This document shows positions 7,497 through 15,829 of a DNA stretch of 39,472 nucleotides, piece after piece. How positions within the stretch are numbered: the first letter of the stretch is position 1; every line of letters starts with the position of its first letter. Under the pieces are notes generated by a model. The model was not told the DNA's origin and did no database searches. It saw only the letters and a program-made list of their open reading frames with translations. Both the position numbers and the translations under genes were made by a program. The DNA is from Sphaerochaeta sp. (GTDB taxonomy: Bacteria > Spirochaetota > Spirochaetia > Sphaerochaetales > Sphaerochaetaceae), in NCBI GenBank assembly GCA_016342655.1, contig JAEINL010000035.1, positions 1 to 39,472 of the forward strand. Reading direction: 5' to 3'.

Positions 7497-10178
7497 TTGA
7501 AATTTCATACGAAAGACTATATGAACATAGTGAAGCGAACTGTAGTGTTCGTTGTGCCCTTGGTTGTCCTGTTCCTTGTGATATTTTCTCTCTATGAACA
7601 GTCCCTAGAGCAACAGGCCCTTCAGCTGCTCCGAACAGAGCAAGAGAAAGGCAACGCCATTATAGAAAACCAGCTGGAAGCTGTTTTTTCGCAGTATGTC
7701 TCTGATCTTCTTATGGTCTTCTACTCAGATGAGTTTTCCAGCTATGTCCAGGATTCAACAGAGACTAACCGTGTTGAACTCGAGCAACTTTTCGTACGGA
7801 TAGCTACCAAGAAAAATCATATAAACCACATTCGTTTTCTCGATTCAACAGGGATGGAAACTCTCAAGATTGTACATTTTCCCAATAAATCTGCAGTCAT
7901 TTCTGATCCTTCTTCCCTGGTAGATCGTAGTGAAACTGAGTTGTTTTCCTTTGGCAAGAGCCATGATGAGAATACAGTGTACATTTCACCGATAAGTCTG
8001 GAGAGTCGGCAGAGCTATGAAGATGGGCATGAGGGGCCTGCACTCGTACTTGCCCTGCCAGCCTACCATGAAGGCTCCTTTTTTGGCCTGGTAATCGTCG
8101 ATTACGATGCATGTTTCCTGCGCTCCTTCCTAGACTCCTATCAAGATACTGTGACAAAGAATATTGGCTTTGGCCTAGTGGACAATGATGGGTTTTGGAT
8201 TTATCAAGGAGGTCAAGATTGCTCAGAATCTCTTCAAGAGGAGGAGGTTAAGGCTTCCCTGTTCCTAAAGGATCCAGCTTTGGAAAGGTACCTTTTAGCT
8301 GATGATTCAGGCTCATATAGTTCAGGAGAAACATCGTATCAGTACCAGGCTGTTCTACCTTCCGCTACCCAGGACCTATCTTGGTATCCTGACAAAGGAC
8401 GGCTTTGGACTGTTGTCAGTTCCTATGCCTTGGCAGAACTTCCAGAACTGAGCCAGAATCTGCTGTTGCAACGACCTTTTTTGAAGTGGCTGTTTACTCT
8501 TCTCTTATTCTTGTTTTCAAACGCATTCATAGTTTTCCTCCAACTTCGTAAGGCTGAGCAGAAGCAGATGCAGGTCAGTTCCCTCATCGCTGAATATTCG
8601 GGAAATGGGATTCTGGCCATAGATGAGAATAATCGGATTGCATTCTGTAATCATGCTTTCGAAGTGCTTTGTGGGTATACCCAAGAAGAATTGATTGGTA
8701 AGAGTACGAAAAAGGTTTTGCCGTATGGTATTCCTCCTCATTTGGATACGACAGCAATACATGCAGGGGTGTCTACTACCATGCCTATATGGATCAGGCA
8801 TCGCAACGGCCACCAATATCTGACGAATCGTACAAGGACGCGTGCAAAGACTGAATACAGGAAAGACGCCTATACTGTTGAGGTCTATACAAGTTCATCC
8901 TGGAGGGTTTCCGAGTTTGTCTCGTATGTCAGTGAGAACCAGGGGGTTCTTCCTGAGGACCTTCTTGCGGGGTGTAAAGGGAAGTCCAAGACTAGGTACT
9001 GCCTGTTGATCCATTTGAAACATCAGATGGAGCGAGATTCACCCTATTCTCTCATTACAGAAAGGGGCTTTTCCCTAAAGCTCACGCTATTCATCGCTTC
9101 GAAGCTCGGGCAATCAGAGCCTGTGTTTGCTTTCTCAAGTGATACCTATGTTGTCATCATGCACGAGGATGATAGCTCTAAAGTGCAGAATAGGATAACA
9201 ACCCTGCTGTTGGAAATTGAAGAGCAATGTGCCGCGCTTGCCCAGTTTGTAAAAAACCAGGCTATCTGTGGATATTCCCGGTGTTCTGGGGAGGATGTCT
9301 CCATACCAACGATCTTGATGCAAGCCTCCATGGCTACAAAGATAGTTGAGGATTCAAAAAAAGGTACAAGCCTATTGTTCGATACGGATGTTCAGACCCG
9401 GTTTTTGCGTAAGCAGGCAATCCTTGCAGCCATTCCAGACGCTTTCAAGTCCTCTTCTCTCAGTCTCTACTACCAGGCTCAGGTTGATGTCGGAAGTGGT
9501 AAAATTCTTGGTGCAGAAGCTCTGATACGGTGGATACATCCTGAATTGGGATTTATAGCCCCTGATGAGTTCATCCCCCTGATGGAGGAGAATCATCTGA
9601 CCTCAATGTTGGGGAAGTTTGTAATTCGAGAGGCGGTAGGGTTTCTCAAAGCCAACCAGGAATTTTTGCGTTCTAAAGTGCCCAACTTCAACTTGGCAAT
9701 CAATCTGAGTGCTGAAGAGTTTTCAAACCAATTCATCATCGATTTCATAGGTGATGAGCTAACGCAGCAGGGTGTAGACTCCTCCCTGCTATCTATAGAA
9801 CTGACTGAAAGAACAGCTGTGGAGAGTCTGTTAGCCACTGGAAAGCTTATGGATAGGCTTTATCAGATTGGGGTAGGCATTTCCATTGATGACTTTGGTA
9901 CTGGCTACTCGTCCCTTTCCTACCTGTTGGAGCTCTCTATGGACAAGATCAAGATAGACCGTTCCTTTATCGCAAGCTATCCTGATTCCAATGCCATCAC
10001 CATCTACAAGATTGTGCTGATGCTTGCCAAGGAGCTTGGCATTACCGTCGTGGCTGAAGGGGTGGAAACTGAGGAGCAGTTGCATTTTCTCAAACAGGTC
10101 GGATGCAACCAGTATCAGGGATACCTGTTCTCCAAGGCTGTGCCTGGGGATGCTTTCTTGGAGCAGTTGAAAGGCTAG
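7497..10178 (+). CDS. Membrane sensor c-di-GMP phosphodiesterase (PAS-EAL)
   Basis: This sensory protein of 893 residues is predicted to hydrolyse cyclic di-GMP. A transmembrane helix at about residues 14-34 is followed by a roughly 290-residue extracytoplasmic sensor region, a second helix near 328-350 (FLKWLFTLLLFLFSNAFIVF) and a PAS domain near 360-450 (GILAIDENNRIAFCNHAFE). A GGDEF-like spacer follows that has no GGDEF motif. The C-terminal EAL domain runs from about 640. It keeps GAEALIRW, NLAINLSAEEF, SIELTER, DDFGTGYSS, KIDRSFI, VVAEGVETEEQ and QGYLFS, so all usual metal and catalytic positions look intact. The TTG start at 7497 follows GGAGGATAGG; an ATG at 7521 is the alternative. 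It appears monocistronic and convergent with the LacI gene. Confidence 0.92.
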   Translation: MKFHTKDYMNIVKRTVVFVVPLVVLFLVIFSLYEQSLEQQALQLLRTEQEKGNAIIENQLEAVFSQYVSDLLMVFYSDEFSSYVQDSTETNRVELEQLFVRIATKKNHINHIRFLDSTGMETLKIVHFPNKSAVISDPSSLVDRSETELFSFGKSHDENTVYISPISLESRQSYEDGHEGPALVLALPAYHEGSFFGLVIVDYDACFLRSFLDSYQDTVTKNIGFGLVDNDGFWIYQGGQDCSESLQEEEVKASLFLKDPALERYLLADDSGSYSSGETSYQYQAVLPSATQDLSWYPDKGRLWTVVSSYALAELPELSQNLLLQRPFLKWLFTLLLFLFSNAFIVFLQLRKAEQKQMQVSSLIAEYSGNGILAIDENNRIAFCNHAFEVLCGYTQEELIGKSTKKVLPYGIPPHLDTTAIHAGVSTTMPIWIRHRNGHQYLTNRTRTRAKTEYRKDAYTVEVYTSSSWRVSEFVSYVSENQGVLPEDLLAGCKGKSKTRYCLLIHLKHQMERDSPYSLITERGFSLKLTLFIASKLGQSEPVFAFSSDTYVVIMHEDDSSKVQNRITTLLLEIEEQCAALAQFVKNQAICGYSRCSGEDVSIPTILMQASMATKIVEDSKKGTSLLFDTDVQTRFLRKQAILAAIPDAFKSSSLSLYYQAQVDVGSGKILGAEALIRWIHPELGFIAPDEFIPLMEENHLTSMLGKFVIREAVGFLKANQEFLRSKVPNFNLAINLSAEEFSNQFIIDFIGDELTQQGVDSSLLSIELTERTAVESLLATGKLMDRLYQIGVGISIDDFGTGYSSLSYLLELSMDKIKIDRSFIASYPDSNAITIYKIVLMLAKELGITVVAEGVETEEQLHFLKQVGCNQYQGYLFSKAVPGDAFLEQLKG

Positions 10179-10236
10179 GGAATAGCCTCTCTCTTGCACA
10201 AAAAATACGTTTTCTCAGGTAGCCAAACTAATTCCC

Positions 10237-11232
10237 TCAGTCGCTTGATTCTCGGCAAATGAGTTCTGGCTTGATAAGGTGTGTTAGAACTTCCGGTTTC
10301 TCTTTGTTCTTGATGAGATGGAGGAGCATCTTTGTTGCCACCCTGCCCATCTCTACAGAAGATTGAGAGATGGTGGTGAGAGGGACTCTGCAGGAGCTCG
10401 CTATGCGAATGTTGTCATAGCCAAGAATGGATACTTGGTCAGGGATTGGGATTTTGAGTTCAACCAATCGGTTGATGATACCTATGGCTACGTTGTCATT
10501 GGTGACAAAGAGTGTTGTGGGAATCCTCTGTATGCTATCCTCACTAATCAGATGGGGTACAAGAGCATATCCCTCTTCCTGTGTCTTTATCTGGGAGTAG
10601 TGTTTGAGGCTGACCTGGGGATCGATCGTATCATGAAAACCTTCAAGGCGGTGTTCGATAGACTGGTGAGAGAACCCTGTTATGATTATGGTCTGCTCTC
10701 TCGGATGGGTGTTGATGAACTGTGCAGCAATTCTTCCTCCTTCATGGTTGTCGCTAGAGACAAAGGAGATGTTCTTATCCTCAGGAATACAATTAATGAG
10801 AACGAAGGGAATGTTTGCACGCTGTAGGAGTTCGACCGCTTTTGGATGTGCAGAAACAGGAGCGAGTAGGACGCCGTCAACCCTGCTGCTGATGAGGGAG
10901 CTGACAAGCCGTGTCTCCCGTTGCTCAACCCAACGTGAGCTGGAAATCAGCATGGAATACTCTTGGGAATCGAGCACAAAATCAATACCCTCAGCAATTT
11001 CTATGAAAAAGAAGTTGGACAGTTCATCAATGACCACTCCAATGGTTTTTGTAGCTGTTCCGGCAAGTCCTTGGGCGAGATGGTTTGGTATATATGAGTA
11101 TTTCTCCATGACGGTGAGGACTTTGAGGCTTGTTTTTTCGCTGACCAACTCAGGATGAGAGAGCACCCTTGATACGGTGGCCTTTGATACCCCCGCCTCG
11201 AGTGCGATGTCATCGATTGTCTTTTGTTTCAT
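10237..11232 (-). CDS. LacI-family transcriptional regulator
   Basis: This sugar-responsive repressor of 331 residues has an N-terminal helix-turn-helix, TIDDIALEAGVSKATVSRVL at residues 5-24. The hinge region YIPNHLAQGLAG follows, then a periplasmic-binding-like effector domain starting TKTIGVVIDE. The C-terminal part contains FVTNDNVAIG and ISILGYDNIRIA, both typical of LacI/GalR proteins. The gene is divergent from the carbohydrate operon starting near 11494, with about 260 bases between them, and a cre-like palindrome lies at that operon's first gene. It is therefore the likely regulator of the operon. The effector cannot be read from the sequence. GGAG lies about ten bases before ATG 11232. 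Confidence 0.93.
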   Translation of the reverse strand: MKQKTIDDIALEAGVSKATVSRVLSHPELVSEKTSLKVLTVMEKYSYIPNHLAQGLAGTATKTIGVVIDELSNFFFIEIAEGIDFVLDSQEYSMLISSSRWVEQRETRLVSSLISSRVDGVLLAPVSAHPKAVELLQRANIPFVLINCIPEDKNISFVSSDNHEGGRIAAQFINTHPREQTIIITGFSHQSIEHRLEGFHDTIDPQVSLKHYSQIKTQEEGYALVPHLISEDSIQRIPTTLFVTNDNVAIGIINRLVELKIPIPDQVSILGYDNIRIASSCRVPLTTISQSSVEMGRVATKMLLHLIKNKEKPEVLTHLIKPELICRESSD

Positions 11233-11420
11233 GGTGTGATGCTCCAGAGCTCATGTTTCATCCAATCAAAAAATACGGCATTCAAGAAGGCCTGTCAACA
11301 AGATATAGGAAATACTCCTCGCCCTTAGGCAGGAATAATTTCACCGCTCTCCATGGAAAAGGTTGGGTATGGCTTGATACGTGCTTATTCTGTGGTAGAA
11401 TATACATGTATCAAATTTGA

Positions 11421-11449
11421 TTGACAAGTTGATAGGCATGTTTTAAGCT
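11421..11449 (+). promoter_or_regulatory. Predicted sigma70-type promoter of the carbohydrate operon
   Basis: A perfect -35 box TTGACA lies at 11421-11426, with a 17-base spacer and a weak -10, TAAGCT, at 11444-11449. The predicted transcription start near 11456 falls inside the operator-like palindrome, an arrangement expected for repression by a LacI protein. Confidence 0.5.
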
Positions 11450-11450
11450 A

Positions 11451-11472
11451 AAAATGTAAGCGGTTACATTTT
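11451..11472. promoter_or_regulatory. LacI/cre-like operator
   Basis: The palindrome has nine-base arms AAAATGTAA (11451-11459) and TTACATTTT (11464-11472) around GCGG. The core TGTAAGCGGTTACA fits the LacI-family/cre consensus TGWAANCGNTNWCA. It lies between the LacI-type gene and the operon and overlaps the predicted transcription start. Confidence 0.85.
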
Positions 11473-11493
11473 ATGAAACAAGGTGGTCCCTTC

Positions 11494-13398
11494 TTGGATA
11501 TTACAGCATATTTTCTAGCCAAAAAGGCTCCTTCACTAGCGATAGTAGGGGATATCTGTCTGGATTTGTACTATCAGGTATCCACTGATGGGGGCGAAGT
11601 ATCTGCAGAGACTGGACTGCAAACCTACTCAGTTCTCAACACGAAGACTGAACTGGGGGGTGCTTGTAATGTTGCAGTGAACTGCAAGACCCTTGGATCA
11701 GGAAAGGTTGATATCTACGGCATTGTCGGTACCGATGGGTTCGGTTCCATGGTTTTGGACCTGTTGCAGGAGCATGGAATTGGAACCGAAGCAGTGGTGA
11801 GACAGGAAGAGAACTGGGCTACCCATGTCTACCATAAAGTATATGAAAAGGGATTGGAGCATCCCCGGTTTGACAGTGGTAATTTCAATAGACCGGATGC
11901 CGAGAATATATCCAAATTACTCACGACCCTTGAGAGAAATTTGGAATTCTATGATGCTGTGCTGATAAATGAGCAAGTACCCCAAGGCCTGCACTCGAAG
12001 GAATTCCAACTTCAGTTTGCTAGCCTGATCAGGGGTAATCAGGACAAGGTCCTTTGGTTTGCTGATTGTAGAAAACTCAACGACGCGTATCCATCAACAA
12101 TCCATAAGCTTAATGACAAGGAAGCTCTCTCCCTTTTTTCCAAACAAACAGGTAAGAAGACATCCGATCATGCATCGCTCATTACCTGGCTGAACAACCA
12201 TTGGAACAAGCCTGTTGTCATGACATTAGGCGAAGATGGGGCTGTCGTGCATGATGGGAAAACCATTACAGTTCTTGAGGGGATACACATACCAGGGGAG
12301 ATAGACATTGTGGGAGCGGGCGATGCCTTTTTTGCCGGTCTTGCTGTTGCACGTGCAAATGCAGCAACACTTCCAGAGGCCGCATATGTTGGGAACTTAT
12401 GTGCAGCAGTTGCCCTGCAGAAACTGTATGAGACCGGTCATCCTACCAGGGCAGAGGTGCTTGCTTTGGCCAAGGACACCAACTTGCGCTATAACGCCAA
12501 GACAGCCAGGGATGTTCGGCTGGCCAGCTACTGGAGAGATACCCCCATTGAGATACTTACAACGCATAAGAACCAAAGGTCTTTTCCAAAAGTTGCAATA
12601 TTCGATCATGATGGCACCATCTCAACCTTGAGAGAGGGGTGGGAGGCTGTCATGGAAGAGGTCATGGTCTCATCCATTGCCTCTGATGCCTATGCTAGTC
12701 TGGATGCTACAGAACTTGCTTCCATACAAGAGACAGCAAAGGCCTTTATCGACAGGACCACAGGGATCCAGACCATTGTGCAGATGCATTATCTCGCTGA
12801 TCTGGTTGCCAAGAGTGGATATGTCAAAGCTGAAGATGTCTTGTCTCCTGAACAATACAAAGAGATATACAACAAGAAGCTCTTGGAAATGGTCGAAAAA
12901 AAAGTACAGCTTCTGCATTCTGGTCACCTGAAGGCTGAGGATTTTACCCTCAAGGGCGTTGTCCCCTTCCTTAGTCTGTTACATGCAAACGGGACCAAGC
13001 TCTATCTTGCTAGTGGTACCGATGTGGAAGATGTGAAGAGAGAAGCTGATCTGCTGGGATATGCTGATCTGTTTGAAGGCAGGATTTTCGGTTCTGTCGG
13101 TGATGTGAACAATGATCCTAAGAAACAGGTTATCAAGGGCATACTAGCCGGTATAGAGGCTTCCTCAACCATTTCTGCCAAAGATTGTGTGGTCTTCGGT
13201 GATGGGCCTGTGGAGATGCGTGAAGCAAAGAAGCATGGACTGCTCTGTGTTGGAGTCCTCAGTGATGAGGTTCGCAGGTACGGCTCAAACATGGCCAAGC
13301 GTGAGAGGTTGGTCCTCGGTGGGGCTGACTATCTCCTGCCTGATTTTTCCTGGAGCAGCGAGCTTGCTCAGCTGCTCGGTTGGGAGGGAAAGGCATGA
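11494..13398 (+). CDS. PfkB sugar kinase (HldE-like) fused to a HAD phosphatase
   Basis: This two-domain enzyme has about 634 residues. The N-terminal domain (about 1-320) is a PfkB/ribokinase fold most like the heptose kinase domain of HldE/RfaE: LAIVGDICLDLYY, LGGACNVAVN and the anion hole/catalytic motif DIVGAGDAFFAG near 270-281. The C-terminal domain (about 365-634) is a HAD phosphohydrolase: FDHDGTIS near 370 (DxD), LASGTD, DPKKQVIKG and VFGDGPVEMREA. It should phosphorylate one sugar or sugar phosphate and remove a phosphate from another. I prefer TTG 11494, which has AGGTGG seven bases upstream and lies about 38 bases from the predicted transcript start. ATG 11473 abuts the operator and has no ribosome site. 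It is the first gene of the operon and ends by ATGA overlap with the next. Confidence 0.85.
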   Translation: MDITAYFLAKKAPSLAIVGDICLDLYYQVSTDGGEVSAETGLQTYSVLNTKTELGGACNVAVNCKTLGSGKVDIYGIVGTDGFGSMVLDLLQEHGIGTEAVVRQEENWATHVYHKVYEKGLEHPRFDSGNFNRPDAENISKLLTTLERNLEFYDAVLINEQVPQGLHSKEFQLQFASLIRGNQDKVLWFADCRKLNDAYPSTIHKLNDKEALSLFSKQTGKKTSDHASLITWLNNHWNKPVVMTLGEDGAVVHDGKTITVLEGIHIPGEIDIVGAGDAFFAGLAVARANAATLPEAAYVGNLCAAVALQKLYETGHPTRAEVLALAKDTNLRYNAKTARDVRLASYWRDTPIEILTTHKNQRSFPKVAIFDHDGTISTLREGWEAVMEEVMVSSIASDAYASLDATELASIQETAKAFIDRTTGIQTIVQMHYLADLVAKSGYVKAEDVLSPEQYKEIYNKKLLEMVEKKVQLLHSGHLKAEDFTLKGVVPFLSLLHANGTKLYLASGTDVEDVKREADLLGYADLFEGRIFGSVGDVNNDPKKQVIKGILAGIEASSTISAKDCVVFGDGPVEMREAKKHGLLCVGVLSDEVRRYGSNMAKRERLVLGGADYLLPDFSWSSELAQLLGWEGKA

Positions 13399-14504
13399 AG
13401 AATGCATTCGACCGCCAAAAAATGACCTATTTCCCTCTATCTGGAAGGGAGAACAAAGTTGCTATCCAAGAAGCTTCCATTGATCCTCATTCCTATACTG
13501 GAAACATCTCCTTTGCTCTGCAAGAGAAGGCCTCCATTATTGCCCGGCAGATACTTGAGGCAAACAAGAGACACGCTTCAGTCATATGTGCTTTTGGAGC
13601 TCATACCATCAAGAATGGGGCGGGCAGGTTGCTTGGGATGATGGCTGAGAAGGGATGGATTACCCACCTGGCAACGAATGGAGCTGGGGTGATTCATGAC
13701 TGGGAGTTTGCCTTCCAGGGAGCAAGCAGTGAGGATGTCCGCATCAATGTGGCGAGAGGGATGTTTGGGACATGGGAAGAGACCGGTCTCTACATTAACC
13801 TGGCCCTTGCAGTCGGCTCCTATGAAGGGCTAGGCTATGGCTCTTCCATAGGGTCCTTCATTCGCTCTGGTGGGTTGGAGATTCCCTCAAGAGAGGGGTT
13901 GCTCTCCCTATTGGAAAACGGAGAGGAAGGCTTAACGCTTTCTGAACGTTCCAGTGCGGCAGACCTTCTGGAATTGCTTACATATCTGGACATCCCTTCT
14001 GGATTCCTTTCAGTTTCACACCCTTATGCAGAATACAGTGCCCAATGCATCGCTTTCTCGCAAGGCATCCCCTTCACCAGCCATCCGATGTTCGGACATG
14101 ACATAATTTACACCCATAAGGCGAATAGGGGAGCCATAGTAGGGAGGACTGCCGAGAGGGACTTCCTCTCCTTTGTAGATAGTGTCTCGAACCTTGAAGG
14201 CGGTGTCTATCTTTCAATAGGGTCGGCTGTCATGTCTCCAATGATCTTTGAAAAGGCCCTGTCCATGGCAAGAAACGTTTCTATCCCGAAAGGGAATCCC
14301 ATAACCAATTGTCAGATCAACGTTGTCGATTTGCAACAGGAGAGTTGGGACTGGAGCAAGGGAGAGCCTCCTTTGGACAATCCAGCATATTATCTGAGGT
14401 TTATGAAAACCTTCAACCGTATGGGATGTCCTGTCTCATACACGTGTGCGGACAATCGTGATTTTTTGGTTAGCCTGTATAATGAGTTGGAGAAAAGGAG
14501 CTGA
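13395..14504 (+). CDS. Conserved protein of unknown function in the carbohydrate operon
   Basis: I do not recognise a named family. The protein has 369 residues, is probably cytosolic and has no signal or membrane segment. Blocks that look conserved are CAFGAHTIKNG near 69-79, THLATNGAGVIHDWEFAFQG near 95-114, SSEDVRINVARG, GTWEETGLYINLA, GHDIIYTH, GGVYLSIGSAVMSPMIFEKA and the near-C-terminal DNPAYYLRF. The alternating Gly-rich loops suggest a Rossmann-like nucleotide or sugar-phosphate binding fold, and a distant relation to deoxyhypusine-synthase-like proteins is possible but unproven. The ATG overlaps the kinase-phosphatase stop (ATGA) with GGGAGGGAAA just upstream. Tight coupling to the HldE-like kinase suggests it acts on the same sugar pathway. 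Confidence 0.75.
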   Translation: MKNAFDRQKMTYFPLSGRENKVAIQEASIDPHSYTGNISFALQEKASIIARQILEANKRHASVICAFGAHTIKNGAGRLLGMMAEKGWITHLATNGAGVIHDWEFAFQGASSEDVRINVARGMFGTWEETGLYINLALAVGSYEGLGYGSSIGSFIRSGGLEIPSREGLLSLLENGEEGLTLSERSSAADLLELLTYLDIPSGFLSVSHPYAEYSAQCIAFSQGIPFTSHPMFGHDIIYTHKANRGAIVGRTAERDFLSFVDSVSNLEGGVYLSIGSAVMSPMIFEKALSMARNVSIPKGNPITNCQINVVDLQQESWDWSKGEPPLDNPAYYLRFMKTFNRMGCPVSYTCADNRDFLVSLYNELEKRS

Positions 14505-14508
14505 ATAC

Positions 14509-15792
14509 ATGGTAAAGAATCAAGTTTTGGCATGGAAACAAGAGATGGAACATCATCTTAGAGAAGAACTGTTGCCGTTTTGGGTCTCCCGGTGTTGGGA
14601 TGAGAAGTGGGGTGGATATCTTACGCAGTGGGATGCTGAAGGCAAAGATTCTCATGTTGATGAAAAATCCTTACTTGCACACATGCGCACCATATACTCG
14701 CTTTCACTGGCAGCCTCCCATGGTCACGATACGGATGGGCAATGCAGAGTCCTCGCAGAAAAAGGGGTCCGTTTTGCCATCGACCGTTACTGGGATCCCG
14801 TATATGGTGGATTTTACTGGTTGTTCAACAGAAAAAATGAAGTGCTCATCGACAAGAAGATTGCCTATGGCTTGAGCTTTGCCATCTATGCTCTTTCAAC
14901 CTACACAAAGGCCTTTGACGATCCCCTAGGTCTCGAATATGCGGTGAAGTGCTTTGACCTGCTACAAAAATATGCAGGTGAGACCTCATACGGTGGGTAT
15001 TGGGAAATGTTTGATCGTGATTGGAAACTCTGTGAGGGAGGAAGCAAAGGAGGAGATCGCAAGACCCTCGATGTCCATATGCATCTGATGGAAGCTTTCA
15101 CAGCTCTCTATGCATGTAGTGGGGAAGATATTCATCGAAGGAAACTTGAGGAGATTATTCTCCTGATCACGACAAAAATCCTGCATCCAGTCCACAAGAC
15201 AGGCATTCCTCAGTTCTACGGTGATTGGAGTGTCGCCCCTCAGATCAAGTTTGACATCATCTGGGGATGGGACCGATTTGCAGAAGGGGAAAATCAGAAA
15301 AGCAATGCATTGGACAATACCTCCTATGGCCATAATGTGGAATTTTTCTGGTTGCTCAGTGAGGCCCTTCGGATATTGAACAGAAAATCGGATGCATACA
15401 ATCCGATATTTGAAAAGTTGCTCTCACATGCAGTTACGTATGGAGTGGATTATACCCATGGTGGGGTGTATGTGGAAGGTTCTATAGACGGGGAGCAGGT
15501 CTATGATGATAGTAAGGAATTCTGGCAACAGGCTGAGTTCCTCATAGGGATGCTTGATGCATATCTCGCTTTTGGTGATGAGAAGTATCTGCAAGTCTAT
15601 GAGAATGTTCATCGGTTCGTATTCGACAAGATGATCAACCATGAGGTAGGGGAATGGCGTGCCTTGCTCAAACGTAATGGCGATCCAATTTGGAGTCATA
15701 TGAGCCACTCATGGAAGGTGAATTATCATACTATTCGCGCCGCTGTGTTGAGTCTCGACAGGATGGAGAAACTATTGGTTAGAGTAAAATGA
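14509..15792 (+). CDS. N-acylglucosamine 2-epimerase family sugar epimerase
   Basis: This AGE-superfamily (alpha6/alpha6 barrel) protein of 427 residues, probably cytosolic, interconverts C2 epimers or aldose and ketose of free sugars or disaccharides. Motifs are WGGYLTQWDAEG near the N-terminus, KTLDVHMHLMEAFTALY with the conserved His pair, TSYGHNVEFFWLLSEA, KEFWQQAEFLIG and the C-terminal HSWKVNYHTIRA. These match the catalytic histidines of cellobiose/mannose 2-epimerases, and the overall length also fits cellobiose 2-epimerase. The start is ATG 14509 with AAAAGGAG eight bases upstream. It is the third gene of the operon and lies just before the importer genes, so it probably processes the imported sugar. 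The precise substrate is not predictable. Confidence 0.88.
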   Translation: MVKNQVLAWKQEMEHHLREELLPFWVSRCWDEKWGGYLTQWDAEGKDSHVDEKSLLAHMRTIYSLSLAASHGHDTDGQCRVLAEKGVRFAIDRYWDPVYGGFYWLFNRKNEVLIDKKIAYGLSFAIYALSTYTKAFDDPLGLEYAVKCFDLLQKYAGETSYGGYWEMFDRDWKLCEGGSKGGDRKTLDVHMHLMEAFTALYACSGEDIHRRKLEEIILLITTKILHPVHKTGIPQFYGDWSVAPQIKFDIIWGWDRFAEGENQKSNALDNTSYGHNVEFFWLLSEALRILNRKSDAYNPIFEKLLSHAVTYGVDYTHGGVYVEGSIDGEQVYDDSKEFWQQAEFLIGMLDAYLAFGDEKYLQVYENVHRFVFDKMINHEVGEWRALLKRNGDPIWSHMSHSWKVNYHTIRAAVLSLDRMEKLLVRVK

Positions 15793-15829
15793 CTTCGTAG
15801 GAAGTTACAAATAACAAAGGAGTTGTACT

